A stretch of DNA of 64,000 nt from Ilumatobacter fluminis (GCF_004364865.1 NZ_SOAU01000001.1:4124001-4188000); one strand, 5' to 3'; positions 8,299-17,131 are shown, counted from the stretch's first letter. Notes: a model not told the origin generated them from the sequence alone. Translations and numbers: made by a program.

Positions 8299-9093
8299 AT
8301 GCCCTCATCTGAGTCGCCGACGTCGACGCCGCACACGTTGCAGACCGTCGACCGAGCGTTGAGCTTTCTCGAGTTCGTCGCGACCAGCGACGAACCCCCG
8401 GCTGTCAAAGAGGTTGCAGCGGCGCTGCAGCTGAACCTCACCACGAGCTACCACCTGCTCAGAACGCTGGTGGCGAGGGGCTACCTCGAACGCGACGACG
8501 CAGGTCGACTCCGTCTCGGCGGTGGCGTCGGCACGCTGTCGCACGCATACCTGAGCGCCCTCGACGTCCGCCACGACCTCACCGTTCTGGTCCGCCAGAT
8601 CAACGACGCGACGAACGAGACCGCGTTCCTGTCCACGCTCGACGGCCGCAGCGTCATTCTCAAGGAGCTCGTCGAAGGAACTCAGCCGCTCCGGGTCGGT
8701 GGTCTCACCGTCGGATACGCCGGCCCCGAGCTCCGACGTGCGTCCGGACGCGCCGTCCTCGCCTTCTTGGATGACGGGCCGCGGGACGACATCGTGTCGC
8801 GCAACCTGCGATCGATGCCCGCCCGTGAGCGCGAATCCGCACGGCGGACAATGGAGGAGGAACTCCGCCGGATACGCGATCGCGGTTTCGCAGTCGACGA
8901 CGAGACCTCAGAAGCCGGGGTCACGGGCATCGCCGCACCGATCTTCGAGCACGCCGCGAGCGTCTATGGAGCCATCGGCCTGGTCGCACCGACCAGTCGG
9001 GTGGCCACGTCCCACGACCACTACGTCGATGTCGTGGTCGATGCCGCGCAGCGGGCCACCCAACTACTGGGGGGCGCCGCAACGCTCCGCTGA
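8299..9093 (+). CDS. IclR-family transcriptional regulator
   Basis: A 264-residue regulator with an N-terminal winged helix-turn-helix (residues about 12-70, including VKEVAAALQLNLTTSYHLLRT) and the IclR effector domain (about 90-255) with the family signature region RDRGFAVDDETSEAGVTGIAAPIF. IclR proteins bind a small ligand, often an aromatic or carboxylic compound, and usually control a divergent catabolic operon. Here that would be the hydrolase-RidA pair, 110 bp away. The message appears leaderless. Confidence in family is high; the ligand is unknown. Confidence 0.9.
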   Translation: MPSSESPTSTPHTLQTVDRALSFLEFVATSDEPPAVKEVAAALQLNLTTSYHLLRTLVARGYLERDDAGRLRLGGGVGTLSHAYLSALDVRHDLTVLVRQINDATNETAFLSTLDGRSVILKELVEGTQPLRVGGLTVGYAGPELRRASGRAVLAFLDDGPRDDIVSRNLRSMPARERESARRTMEEELRRIRDRGFAVDDETSEAGVTGIAAPIFEHAASVYGAIGLVAPTSRVATSHDHYVDVVVDAAQRATQLLGGAATLR

Positions 9094-9207
9094 TACCCCC
9101 TCGGCGCCTTCCCGAGCGACAAGGCGGCTCTCATCACACGGATACGAGCGGCGCTCTTGCCGGGCGTCATGAACCTCGTCCAACTCCTCGCCGACGCCGA
9201 AGCCTGA
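9094..9207 (+). pseudogene. Relic of the C-terminus of a second FAD oxidoreductase
   Basis: Directly after the IclR stop, and in the same frame, the DNA reads SDKAALITRIRAALLPGV then MNLVQLLADAEA and a stop at 9205. This matches the C-terminal end of the FAD oxidoreductase at 3943-5343 (VALLMRMREAVLPGV then MNLVKLIGDAEA). Nothing else of such a gene remains upstream, where the intact IclR gene lies. The similarity may continue past the stop, since both copies have a CGACATGG-ATGG string 45-50 nt later. It looks like the tail of a deleted paralogue. Confidence 0.75.
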
Positions 9208-9272
9208 ACCCGACGTGCACCATCGCCGAGCGTCTCGTTGACGGCGTCCGCACGACATGGGATGGTGACGAC

Positions 9273-9539
9273 ATGGGCACTCTCAGCGACGACCAACCCA
9301 CCGAGGAAGCCGAGCTCCGGCGCCGTCTCGGCGAGATCTACGACGAGCTGGCCGAGGTGCCGAGTACCGAGATCGGACGACGAGCGAGCCTGCAGCACGA
9401 ACGCGACGCCATCGCGGAGCGGCTCCGCTCGCTGGCCGCGAACCCCACCATCAGCCACGCGTGGACCGACCGGGCGGGGCTCCGGCCGTCGGGCGACGTC
9501 ACCCCCGTGATCGTCTCGCCGGGCGAGGGCGGCGGCTGA
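9273..9539 (+). CDS. Small helical protein of unknown function
   Basis: An 88-residue acidic protein, not recognised. The first 55 residues are charged and helical (ELRRRLGEIYDELAEV, LQHERDAIAERLRSLAAN) and could form a coiled-coil hairpin; the tail is short, with GLRPSGDVTPVIVSPGEGGG. Coding bias at third positions is GC-rich like the neighbours, which supports it as real. No good ribosome site precedes the ATG. A 60-bp inverted-repeat element follows 18 bp after its stop. Confidence 0.55.
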   Translation: MGTLSDDQPTEEAELRRRLGEIYDELAEVPSTEIGRRASLQHERDAIAERLRSLAANPTISHAWTDRAGLRPSGDVTPVIVSPGEGGG

Positions 9540-9557
9540 CCGCTACCGGCACGTTCC

Positions 9558-9617
9558 CGGGTCGGGTGATCTCCCGGAACGTCGACTCCGTCGCCGTCCC
9601 GTACGACACCCGACCCG
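9558..9617. repeat. 60-bp inverted-repeat element, copy A
   Basis: Begins CGGGTCGGGTG and ends with its exact complement CACCCGACCCG (11-bp terminal inverted repeats). It lies in the 98-bp gap between two convergent genes. A copy in inverted orientation lies at 48571-48630 and a diverged copy at 48659-48720, also between convergent genes. It may act as a bidirectional terminator or be a small non-autonomous repeat. Confidence 0.8.
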
Positions 9618-9637
9618 AATGCACCCGACTCGAAGGG

Positions 9638-9952
9638 TCAGCGGGCGCGCATCACGCGGCGACGGTGATCGGATTGGTTCCGGCCGTCGATGCTCTTCTT
9701 CTTGGTGCCCTTGATCGTCTTGATCTTGCTCTCGTCACCGGTCACCGACTGCGCCTCGATGCGGGTCTCGCGCTCGAACGCGTGGGACTGGTGGGTGTTG
9801 CGGTAGTACCGCCACGAGACGTAGTAGACGCCGCCACCGCCGGCGGGCCCGGCGAGGAGGAGCCATCCGGGCACGCCGCCGTCGTCGGACGACGCGGCGA
9901 GGACGACGGTCGAGAACACCGCAGCGAGTTCGGCAGCGAGTGCAGCGATCAT
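9638..9952 (-). CDS. Small membrane protein, third gene of the SPFH operon
   Basis: A 104-residue protein with an N-terminal hydrophobic stretch (residues 1-20), a second one around 28-47 (GWLLLAGPAGGGGVYYVSW), then a long basic tail (SKIKTIKGTKKKSIDGRNQ). Its ATG overlaps the stop of the zinc-ribbon gene (ATGA), so the two are translationally coupled and probably act together. It may correspond to the extra small membrane component of YdjG/YdjH/YdjI-type membrane stress modules, but this is inference from position. No enzyme motif was seen. Confidence 0.7.
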   Translation of the reverse strand: MIAALAAELAAVFSTVVLAASSDDGGVPGWLLLAGPAGGGGVYYVSWRYYRNTHQSHAFERETRIEAQSVTGDESKIKTIKGTKKKSIDGRNQSDHRRRVMRAR

Positions 9953-11277
9953 GACGTCGCCACCATGAGTGCGATCACGCCGGCGTCGATGACGCCGCCG
10001 ACCGACACGGCCGCTGCGAGCAGCCGCTTGTGCGAGACGGGCACGCTGCCCATCACCTCGCCGGTCCGTCCGTTCACGGCGATGTAGTGCACCATGCCCT
10101 TGCCCTTGACCTCGTGGTAGTAGGAGTACAGCCAGACCGGGAGGTACATCGACACCCACCGCGTACCGTGCACATCGAGCTTCTCGACCTCCCAGCACAC
10201 CCCGCGGTCGAACTTCTTCACGCTCGGCTCGACCTGCGAGCGAGCGATCGAGAGCAGCTGATCCTCGACCTCGGGGACCAGATGGGCGACGTCCTGGTCG
10301 CGCTTCTCGGAGGTGTACCCGGTGAGGTAGCTGGCGTTCCACTTCACGGCGTTCTCGGTGTCGAACGGCAGGATCGTGTTGATGATGTTGTTCGTGTTCG
10401 CCGACGAGTCGAAGTTCGCTCGCTCGGCCGACGACTCGACGGTGAGATCGTCGACCGTGAAGTCGACGTGGCGACGGACCTCGTAGCGGTCGGCGTCGTA
10501 CACCGTCTCCTCGTTGTCGCCAGAGCCTCTCGTGTACTTGCGTGTCTGGATCTCGCCCTTGCCCGTGATGTCAGCGCTCGCGTTGCTGTCGACCACCATG
10601 TACGGCATGTAGACGCCGACGATGTTCTCCGGCTTGAACTCGGCGGCGAATGCCCGGTCGGCGAAGAGCTTGCGCTTGCCGGCGAACGCCCTGATCCGCT
10701 CGACGGCGTCGCCGTGCGTGATCGTGAACGGCAACACGGCGTCGGGCACAGCGCCGTTCGGGATCTGCTCGTTGACGGTGAGCACGTGGCGGCACCAGTG
10801 ACACCGGGCCGTCATGTTCTCGGCGGTGTTGACGACGACCTCGGCACCGCAGCCCGAACACTTCATCGTCATGACGACGTCGACCGAGGCGTCGATGTCG
10901 GACGCGCCCGAACCGATCGTGGTTCCGGTCAACGTCGTCAGGTCGCCGTTCTCGATCGTCTCGTCGAGCCGGGCCTCCGACCACTGGTGACGGCAGAACA
11001 GACAGATGAGCTCACCGGCGGTGGCGCGCAGCTGGACATCGGTCGAGCCGCACTTCGGGCATCGGTTGATGCCGTCGTCGAGACCGTCGTTGCTGGTGTC
11101 GATCACGGGGTCGCCGGTGTCGACGACGTCGTCGAGCGTCGGGACGGTCGGATCGGCCAGATCGGTGGGATCGCTCGGGGCCGTCGGCGCTGCTGCAGCG
11201 CCGTCGGCGGTTGCATCTGGATGGGAGCCGCGAGCGGTCGACGGGTCGCCCGCTCCCGGCGGCGGGAAGTTCGTCAT
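9949..11277 (-). CDS. Double zinc-ribbon membrane-associated protein (YdjG-like)
   Basis: A 442-residue protein. After a proline/aspartate-rich leader come two zinc ribbons: Cys73/Cys76 with Cys92/Cys95 (a TFIIB-like ribbon) and Cys140/Cys143 with Cys159/Cys162. A large beta-rich domain follows, with VYMPYMVVDSNA and near the end YLPVWLYSYYHEVKGKGMVHY. The C-terminus (RLLAAAVSVGGVIDAGVIALMVATS) is a membrane anchor. In Bacillus the zinc-ribbon protein YdjG anchors an SPFH protein and PspA to the membrane; here the SPFH gene is directly upstream, 37 bp away, so a similar scaffold role is inferred. Confidence 0.75.
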   Translation of the reverse strand: MTNFPPPGAGDPSTARGSHPDATADGAAAAPTAPSDPTDLADPTVPTLDDVVDTGDPVIDTSNDGLDDGINRCPKCGSTDVQLRATAGELICLFCRHQWSEARLDETIENGDLTTLTGTTIGSGASDIDASVDVVMTMKCSGCGAEVVVNTAENMTARCHWCRHVLTVNEQIPNGAVPDAVLPFTITHGDAVERIRAFAGKRKLFADRAFAAEFKPENIVGVYMPYMVVDSNASADITGKGEIQTRKYTRGSGDNEETVYDADRYEVRRHVDFTVDDLTVESSAERANFDSSANTNNIINTILPFDTENAVKWNASYLTGYTSEKRDQDVAHLVPEVEDQLLSIARSQVEPSVKKFDRGVCWEVEKLDVHGTRWVSMYLPVWLYSYYHEVKGKGMVHYIAVNGRTGEVMGSVPVSHKRLLAAAVSVGGVIDAGVIALMVATS

Positions 11278-11314
11278 GTCGGTACCGACGTGATCGAGTC
11301 AGGGTCGCCCGGGC

Positions 11315-12550
11315 TCAGAGCCCGAGGACCTTGTTCTTGGCGGCGTCGTAGTCGTCCTGGGTGATCAGGCCGGCATCGAGCATCTCTTTGAACTTCGCGA
11401 GCTGGGCCACCGGATCGTCGGCGGGCGCCGCCGGTGCGGCGGGTGCCGGTGCGGGCGGCGGTGCAGCGGCTGCGCCGGCGGCGGGCGGCGGCGGGGGCGG
11501 CGGGGTGCTCTGGGCACCGATGCCGGGCACCGGCTGCTGGAGCCCGCCCAGGCCGGTCGCGCCGGCAGCCATGCCGAGGCCGACCAGGCCGGCGGCACCG
11601 CCGTTCTCACCGGCGCCTTCGAAACCGGCGGCGACCGACGCCTGCAGGTTCGAGTTGCCGCGGGCGCCGGACAAGGCGTCGGCACGCTGGACGTTGCGCA
11701 GCAGTTCGCGGGTGTTCTCGTCGTACTCGATCGAGATGATGGCGGTCGAGATGATCTCGAGGCCACGGCCGGACGCCCACTGGTAGTTCTGCTCGACGGC
11801 GGCGGACAGGCTCTGCGCGAAGCCGATCGAGTCCTGCTGGATCTTGGTGATCCGGTTGCCCTTCGACGGGTCGTTCGTGTACATCGAGAACGCCGGGGCG
11901 AGCGAGCCCACGACCTCGTTGAACAGCTGCGACGCAGCGTCGTTCTCGATGTCGGTGAAGTCGAACACCTGGCCGGGCTCGAGGTACTTGGCCGGCATCC
12001 AGGCCTGCATGAACAGGATCGGGTCGGTGATCTTCAGGGTGTACGTACCGCGGGTGACGGCGCCGACCTGGGCGTTCATGTAGGCGTCGTCCCAGTAGAT
12101 CTCCGATTGGGTGCCGAAGCGGTTGTTCGGGAGTTCCTTCAGGGTGACGAAGTAGGCGCGCTGTTGGGCGCCGGGGCGTCCACCGAACTTGAAGCGTTCC
12201 CACGAGGTCTTGATGAGCGGGCTGACGATGCCGTCGCCGGCGAAGATCGACTGCGAATCCTGTTCTTCGCTGTTCCACTCGTAGGCACCGGCCTCGGCGG
12301 CGAACCCGGTGATCGCGCCCTGCTCGAGCAGGATCAGGCCGTAGCCCTCCGGCACGATGATGCGGCTGCCGTTGGTGATGATGTCGTCGGAGCCCTTGGT
12401 GTTCGAGCCGCGGCCGGCGTTCTGCTCACGCTTCTCGGCCGCGAACACCGCGGCCGTCGGCGCCAACCGGTCGGGCACCGTGAAGAAGTCCTTCCACTGG
12501 TCCGCAAAGGTGCCGCCGAGTGCACCAACCGCTGCCTGAATGAGTCCCAT
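11315..12550 (-). CDS. SPFH-domain protein with C-terminal SHOCT domain
   Basis: A 411-residue protein of the YdjI / virion-core-like SPFH family (COG4260). Residues about 25-300 hold the SPFH fold (SRIIVPEGYGLILLEQGAI, later GRGLEIISTAIISIEYDE). An Ala/Pro/Gly-rich linker (about 335-375, with a proline run) leads to a SHOCT motif at the end (LAKFKEMLDAGLITQDDYDAAKNK). These proteins bind or organise membranes. GAGGAG lies 8 nt before the ATG. It is the first gene of a three-gene unit with the zinc-ribbon protein and a small membrane protein. No PspA gene is next to it, unlike the Bacillus operon. Confidence 0.88.
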   Translation of the reverse strand: MGLIQAAVGALGGTFADQWKDFFTVPDRLAPTAAVFAAEKREQNAGRGSNTKGSDDIITNGSRIIVPEGYGLILLEQGAITGFAAEAGAYEWNSEEQDSQSIFAGDGIVSPLIKTSWERFKFGGRPGAQQRAYFVTLKELPNNRFGTQSEIYWDDAYMNAQVGAVTRGTYTLKITDPILFMQAWMPAKYLEPGQVFDFTDIENDAASQLFNEVVGSLAPAFSMYTNDPSKGNRITKIQQDSIGFAQSLSAAVEQNYQWASGRGLEIISTAIISIEYDENTRELLRNVQRADALSGARGNSNLQASVAAGFEGAGENGGAAGLVGLGMAAGATGLGGLQQPVPGIGAQSTPPPPPPPAAGAAAAPPPAPAPAAPAAPADDPVAQLAKFKEMLDAGLITQDDYDAAKNKVLGL

Positions 12551-12703
12551 TGCGCAGATCTCCTCGTGTCCGCCGAGCTGTGAATTGGCGAGTGTAGAAC
12601 CGGTGGTGGACCCGACACCAGGGATTACCCGGCCGCACGACGGAAAACCGCTGGTCAGAAGCCTGCCGCACCGCCGGCGACGGCGCTTGCCGCGCCGACG
12701 GGT

Positions 12704-13732
12704 TCAGCGCGCTCGGACCTGCCACGTCGACGGCTCGACCAGGACGCCGAGGTCGATGTCGATGTGGAGCGAATCGCCCGCGGCGATCGCTCGGTCGAGG
12801 CGGAAGACCCGGTTCCCCCAGCTCGTCACGGGGTCGAGAGGTGAGGTCGAGAGCACCGTCTCGTCGTCGAACTGCGCCTCGAACCACACGGCGCAACCGT
12901 CGGCGATCGCGTCCGAGGTGGCGGTTCGTTCGACGGTGTACGACGTCGCCAGGTCGAACGGCGTCGCGAGGTCGGCCAGGTCGAACTCGAGCACCGGCTG
13001 CGGAGCGCCGACGGTTGCGGCGACCGAGCGGGGTCGGAGCCAGAAGAGGTCGTTGCGGCCGGCGTCGAACCGTTCGGCGACCGGTGACCGTTCCATCCCG
13101 CTCAGATCGATGTCGTCGGGGAGGTCGATGTTCCAGAAGCGCCGGATCCGCATGTCGTCGTGGAGCGTGATCGGTTCGACGAACAGCCGGAACCGTCCGG
13201 GCAGGATGCGACCGCCGGGGCGGAGCACGCGGTCGCGCAGGTCGAGGATGTTCTGCAACATGTTCTCGTTGAACAGCTCGTCGCCCATCTGCTCGTGGAG
13301 GATGACGTCGACCGGCTCGGGCGCGACGAACTCCCGGCTGTTCGCTCGGACGAACTCGATGTTGGTCACCCCGTTGAGCCGGGCGATCTCCTCGGCGACC
13401 TCGATCACGTCGCTGTGCTCGACGGCGTAGACCTTCTCGGCACCGGCCTTGCTCGCCATCAGCGCGAGGACGCCGGTGCCGGTGCCGAGGTCGACGACGA
13501 CGTCGCCCGGACCGACGTTGCGGTGGATCCCGCGGTGGTACGCCTCGATGCGAGGGGTGTCGGACAGCATCTCCTCGTGGGCCTCGAGCCCGGCGAACGT
13601 GTCGCCGTTGATCAGGTCGTAGGCGATCGACATGAGTCGGTCGCTCGACGCGATCCGTGTGGCGACGAACTCCATCGTCGAGCGGATCGCCTTCGAACTC
13701 GCACGCTGCACCGAGTCACCCATGGCTGCCAT
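12704..13732 (-). CDS. PRMT-like class I SAM methyltransferase
   Basis: A 342-residue protein that resembles protein arginine methyltransferases. The SAM motif VVDLGTGTGVLAL lies at about residues 79-91, followed by an acidic ribose-binding residue in YAVEHSD. The double-E loop is HEQMGDELFNENML (about 146-159), comparable to the SE-x-MG-x-x-LxxESML loop of PRMTs, and a C-terminal beta-barrel-like region follows. Arginine methylation is rare in bacteria, and small-molecule methylation is the alternative. Start choice between 13732 and 13723 is uncertain; no clear ribosome site. It starts 10 nt after the stop of the NmrA-like gene and is probably co-transcribed. Confidence 0.75.
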   Translation of the reverse strand: MAAMGDSVQRASSKAIRSTMEFVATRIASSDRLMSIAYDLINGDTFAGLEAHEEMLSDTPRIEAYHRGIHRNVGPGDVVVDLGTGTGVLALMASKAGAEKVYAVEHSDVIEVAEEIARLNGVTNIEFVRANSREFVAPEPVDVILHEQMGDELFNENMLQNILDLRDRVLRPGGRILPGRFRLFVEPITLHDDMRIRRFWNIDLPDDIDLSGMERSPVAERFDAGRNDLFWLRPRSVAATVGAPQPVLEFDLADLATPFDLATSYTVERTATSDAIADGCAVWFEAQFDDETVLSTSPLDPVTSWGNRVFRLDRAIAAGDSLHIDIDLGVLVEPSTWQVRAR

Positions 13733-13742
13733 GGGTCGCAGG

Positions 13743-14633
13743 CTATGGGCCGGTTCGGGTGAACTCGTCCGCCAGGTGATGGGTGCCGATCGGCTCACCG
13801 ACCATGTCCTGTTCGCCCATGACGGCGAACATGCGCAGGTTGGCGCCGGCGTTCGGGTTGACCGGGCCGATCAGCCTGCCGATCGCTCGGACCACACCGC
13901 TCGGAACGGTGCTCACCTTCTCCGTTCGACGGCCGGCTCCCTCGAACGCGAGGTGGGCGACGTCGGCCTGCGACAACACGTCCGGTCCGCCGACGCTGCG
14001 GTCGCTCGTGTCGTCGGAGGCGAACGCTTCCCGGATCACCTCGGCGAGGTCGGCTCCGTGGATCGGGTTGATGCGGGTCCGACGGTCGCCGATCAGCCAG
14101 ACCCGGCCGCGTTCGGCCATGTCACGGAATGCGCGCATGTCGTTGAAGAAGCCGGTCGGACGGATGATCGTCTCGGTCATCGGGCCGGCCCGGAGCCGAT
14201 CGACCACCCGCTCGCGCGCCTCGATCAGCGGGGAGGCGGCGCGTAGCTCGTCGCCGCGCAGGATCGACACGAACACGAATCGTCCGACGCCTGCTCGTTC
14301 CGCCGCGTCGACCAGGTTCAGGTTCGCCCGCTCGTCGACGTCGCGGAAACTCGGGCGACGCCCGAACGATCGGGTGCCGATCGACGAGAACGCCGCATCG
14401 GCACCGTCGAACAGGCCGTCGATCGAGTCGGGCTCCGTCGGTCGGCCGACGAACACGTCGTCGCAGTAGTCGGCGGCATCGCCGAGTCGGCCGGCGTCGC
14501 GCACGAGGGCTCGTACTCGCCAGCCGTCGTCGTACAGCGCTCGCACGACGTGACCGCCGAGGTAGCCCGTGGCGCCGCACACGACGACCGTGCCTCGGCT
14601 TCTGCGCTGGGCGGGTTCGGGGGGTGTGTTCAT
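13743..14633 (-). CDS. NAD(P)H-binding atypical SDR (NmrA-like)
   Basis: A 296-residue atypical short-chain dehydrogenase/reductase. GATGYLG at residues 20-26 is the nucleotide-binding motif, and FVFVSILRGDE plus IIRPTGFFNDM are the usual strands of NmrA/complex-I-assembly-like SDRs. It lacks the normal Tyr-x3-Lys pair, as many NmrA-like proteins do, so it may be a redox sensor or a reductase with other chemistry. AAAGGA lies 7 nt before the ATG. It is followed closely by the PRMT-like gene. Confidence 0.8.
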   Translation of the reverse strand: MNTPPEPAQRRSRGTVVVCGATGYLGGHVVRALYDDGWRVRALVRDAGRLGDAADYCDDVFVGRPTEPDSIDGLFDGADAAFSSIGTRSFGRRPSFRDVDERANLNLVDAAERAGVGRFVFVSILRGDELRAASPLIEARERVVDRLRAGPMTETIIRPTGFFNDMRAFRDMAERGRVWLIGDRRTRINPIHGADLAEVIREAFASDDTSDRSVGGPDVLSQADVAHLAFEGAGRRTEKVSTVPSGVVRAIGRLIGPVNPNAGANLRMFAVMGEQDMVGEPIGTHHLADEFTRTGP

Positions 14634-14744
14634 GATCGTTCCTTTCGGTGACGTTCGACAGCGTCTCCGGCACCGGGGTGAGCACGCCTCACGCCATCGG
14701 CGCGCTCACCCGGGTGAATCACCCCGACCCGCCCGGCCGACGCG

Positions 14745-16925
14745 TCAACCCTGCTGACGCCGGTGACGTCGGCCATCTCGATCCGCGTCGCCGTCTCGAT
14801 CCCGCGGTCGGTTGGAACGGCGTCGCTCACCGTCCACCTGGTCCTCGTCCGATTCGTCGTCAGGTGTCTCGTCGCTCGTCCCGCCGTCCGCCGCGTCGGC
14901 TGCCTGATCGTCCGACGCATCGCTCGGCTCCTCCGTTGCCTGCGGGAGGAGGAAGACGTTGTCGGCGATCTCGGCGGGCTCGACGTCGGAGTTGGCGACG
15001 ATGACGTCGGCGAGGGTGCGCCGATAGTCGATGCCGTACTCGTCGGCGATCAGGTCGAGCGCACCGTCGTTGCCGTAGAAGAAACGGTCGCCGTCGCGCA
15101 GCGCCGCGAACTGGGAAGTCCACATGGCGAGCTGCAACTCGCCGAACTCGGTGCCGTCGACGTGCGCTTCCGACACCATGCCGGTGAAGGCATCGATCGA
15201 GTCGACGTCGCCGTAGATGGCCTGCAGCCGCGCTGCGGTCGTGGTCCGCCGCACTGCCGTGACCGTGTCGCCGTCGGCTTCGTCGGTGCCGGCCTCCAGC
15301 ACGTTGCCGTCGGCATCGGCCAGGTACACGAAGTCGAGGATGTCCGGATCGTCGATCGGGTTCTCGAGGTCGATCTCGGGATCGTCGGGCCATTGGTCCG
15401 TGTCTTCACCGGTGATCTCGGTGAACGACTCGACCCGCTCCAGACCGTACGCCTCTCGCAGGTCGTTGTACGACGGCATCCCGTGGTCGGCGGCGCGGAT
15501 CATGTCGAGCGCTCCGAGATCGTTCACGATCGTGAAGCAACCCGCGATCTCGGTGCCGTCGAGACACGAGGCCGGATCCTCCACGTCGGGACCGGGCACC
15601 TGGAACAACACGCTGCGGAGCTGGTTGTCGATCTGTTCGTCGTTCGCGTATGCCGCTTCCGATGCGAGGCCGGCGAGCATGCTGCCGAGCCCGACCTGTT
15701 CGAGCAGGCCCGGGTTGCCGAACGCGACGTTGAGCGGGATGGCGTACTCGACCACGTCGCTCGCGACGGTGACCTCGACCCCCTGCGCCTCGAGCGCTGC
15801 GATCTCGTCGTCGGTGATGGCCGACCGGTCGATCTCACCCTCGAACTCACCGTGGATGGTCGAATGGGCGCGATACCCGACCGTGGCGAACTCGTTGGTG
15901 ATCGTCGGGTCGACGGTCGGGTCGTAGCCGGTGTAGTCGTCGAGTTCGACACCCATCGCCGGGAGGAACTCGTTGTAGGTGATGTACTGCTGCAGCGCCG
16001 CGACCGAGCGTTGGGCGATCTCGAACTTCGTCTGTTCGTCGAGGTCATCGGGCAAGGCGTCGACGATCCGGTTGTGCTCGAGCGCGAACAGCGTCTGGAC
16101 GGCGGTCAACCCGAGGTTCTCGTTGACGCGGACATCGCCCGCGATCACGGCCGACGTCGGGTCGGCGAACAGGCGGCCGGCGAGTTCGACCTCCGGTGTC
16201 TCCGTGTCGGGTCGGGCCTCGCTCGTCGGGAGGTAACCGTCGACCAGCAGGAGCGAGGCGTCGTTGTTCGTCGGGTCGCCGTCGACGGTTCCCGCTCGGA
16301 GCCAATCGAGCCGCTCGTCGGATCCGCCGTACACCGCCCAGGCGTCGATGTAGGAACTGATCGTGTTGATCTGCTCACGAACGCTGTCGTCTCCGGTGCC
16401 GGCGGCGGCAGCCGACCGGGTGGTCGAGATCGCACCCAGATCGTTCGTGAACTCCTCGAGCGGGTCGTCGGCATCGAAGGCGACGACGAGATCCTCGTCG
16501 CTGCTCTCGCGCAGACCGATCGTGTGGTCGATGAACTGGCCCCACACGAAGCTCCAGTGGGTCACGCCGTTCTCGGAGAACACGTTCTGGTTCACGTCGT
16601 TGAAGATCCGGTTCGAGACGGAGCGCTGGTCGGGCCCGTCGACGAGTGCGCCGACATCGTCGGCGTAGTTCGCCTCGGCGACGCGCGTGTAGATGGTTCC
16701 GGCCTGGCCGAGCGTCGGGTCGTCGACGTTGTTCCCGAACCCGTCGAGGGTGCGACCGTCGGCGAGCTCGACGGCGAGCTCGTCCGACACGCCGTCGTCC
16801 GGCGTCTGCGCGGCGACGGTGCCGGTGCTGACGGCGACCGGAACGACGGCGGCGACGAGCGCGAGACGTCGAGAGATCGGAAGGACGACGCAGCGGCGTC
16901 GCCCAGGGCTGGATTCGTGTGGCAT
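14745..16925 (-). CDS. Secreted animal-type haem peroxidase
   Basis: A 726-residue member of the peroxidase-cyclooxygenase (animal haem peroxidase) superfamily. A twin-Arg-like basic stretch and hydrophobic segment (residues 10-39) form a signal peptide. The distal site is WGQFIDHTIGL, with His134 as distal histidine. RVNENLGLTAVQTLFALEHNRI carries the conserved Asn-Glu and EHNR, but the usual REHNR reads LEHNR. The proximal His is likely in YRAHSTI, and MPSYNDLREAYGL is conserved. The last 70 residues are first acidic, then Arg-rich. AAGGAG precedes the ATG at 16925; the longer upstream frame lacks homology. Likely an exported oxidant-generating or defence enzyme. Confidence 0.88.
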   Translation of the reverse strand: MPHESSPGRRRCVVLPISRRLALVAAVVPVAVSTGTVAAQTPDDGVSDELAVELADGRTLDGFGNNVDDPTLGQAGTIYTRVAEANYADDVGALVDGPDQRSVSNRIFNDVNQNVFSENGVTHWSFVWGQFIDHTIGLRESSDEDLVVAFDADDPLEEFTNDLGAISTTRSAAAAGTGDDSVREQINTISSYIDAWAVYGGSDERLDWLRAGTVDGDPTNNDASLLLVDGYLPTSEARPDTETPEVELAGRLFADPTSAVIAGDVRVNENLGLTAVQTLFALEHNRIVDALPDDLDEQTKFEIAQRSVAALQQYITYNEFLPAMGVELDDYTGYDPTVDPTITNEFATVGYRAHSTIHGEFEGEIDRSAITDDEIAALEAQGVEVTVASDVVEYAIPLNVAFGNPGLLEQVGLGSMLAGLASEAAYANDEQIDNQLRSVLFQVPGPDVEDPASCLDGTEIAGCFTIVNDLGALDMIRAADHGMPSYNDLREAYGLERVESFTEITGEDTDQWPDDPEIDLENPIDDPDILDFVYLADADGNVLEAGTDEADGDTVTAVRRTTTAARLQAIYGDVDSIDAFTGMVSEAHVDGTEFGELQLAMWTSQFAALRDGDRFFYGNDGALDLIADEYGIDYRRTLADVIVANSDVEPAEIADNVFLLPQATEEPSDASDDQAADAADGGTSDETPDDESDEDQVDGERRRSNRPRDRDGDADRDGRRHRRQQG

Positions 16926-17131
16926 CGATTGCTCCTTGTGATGTCGGTCGAGCGGTGTGCACCGGCGGTGCCCTGCTCGGTGATCACGACGTTCGCCTGG
17001 CGGGGTAAGGGACCGGGGCGGCGGCACGAAAGGAGTTCGAAAGCCTCGAGCCTCACGCCCGGCCGGCTCGGTGCAATCTCTCAGCGATCTCACAGTCCGA
17101 GCGGCGACACTGGACCCACCAGCGCGACCCG

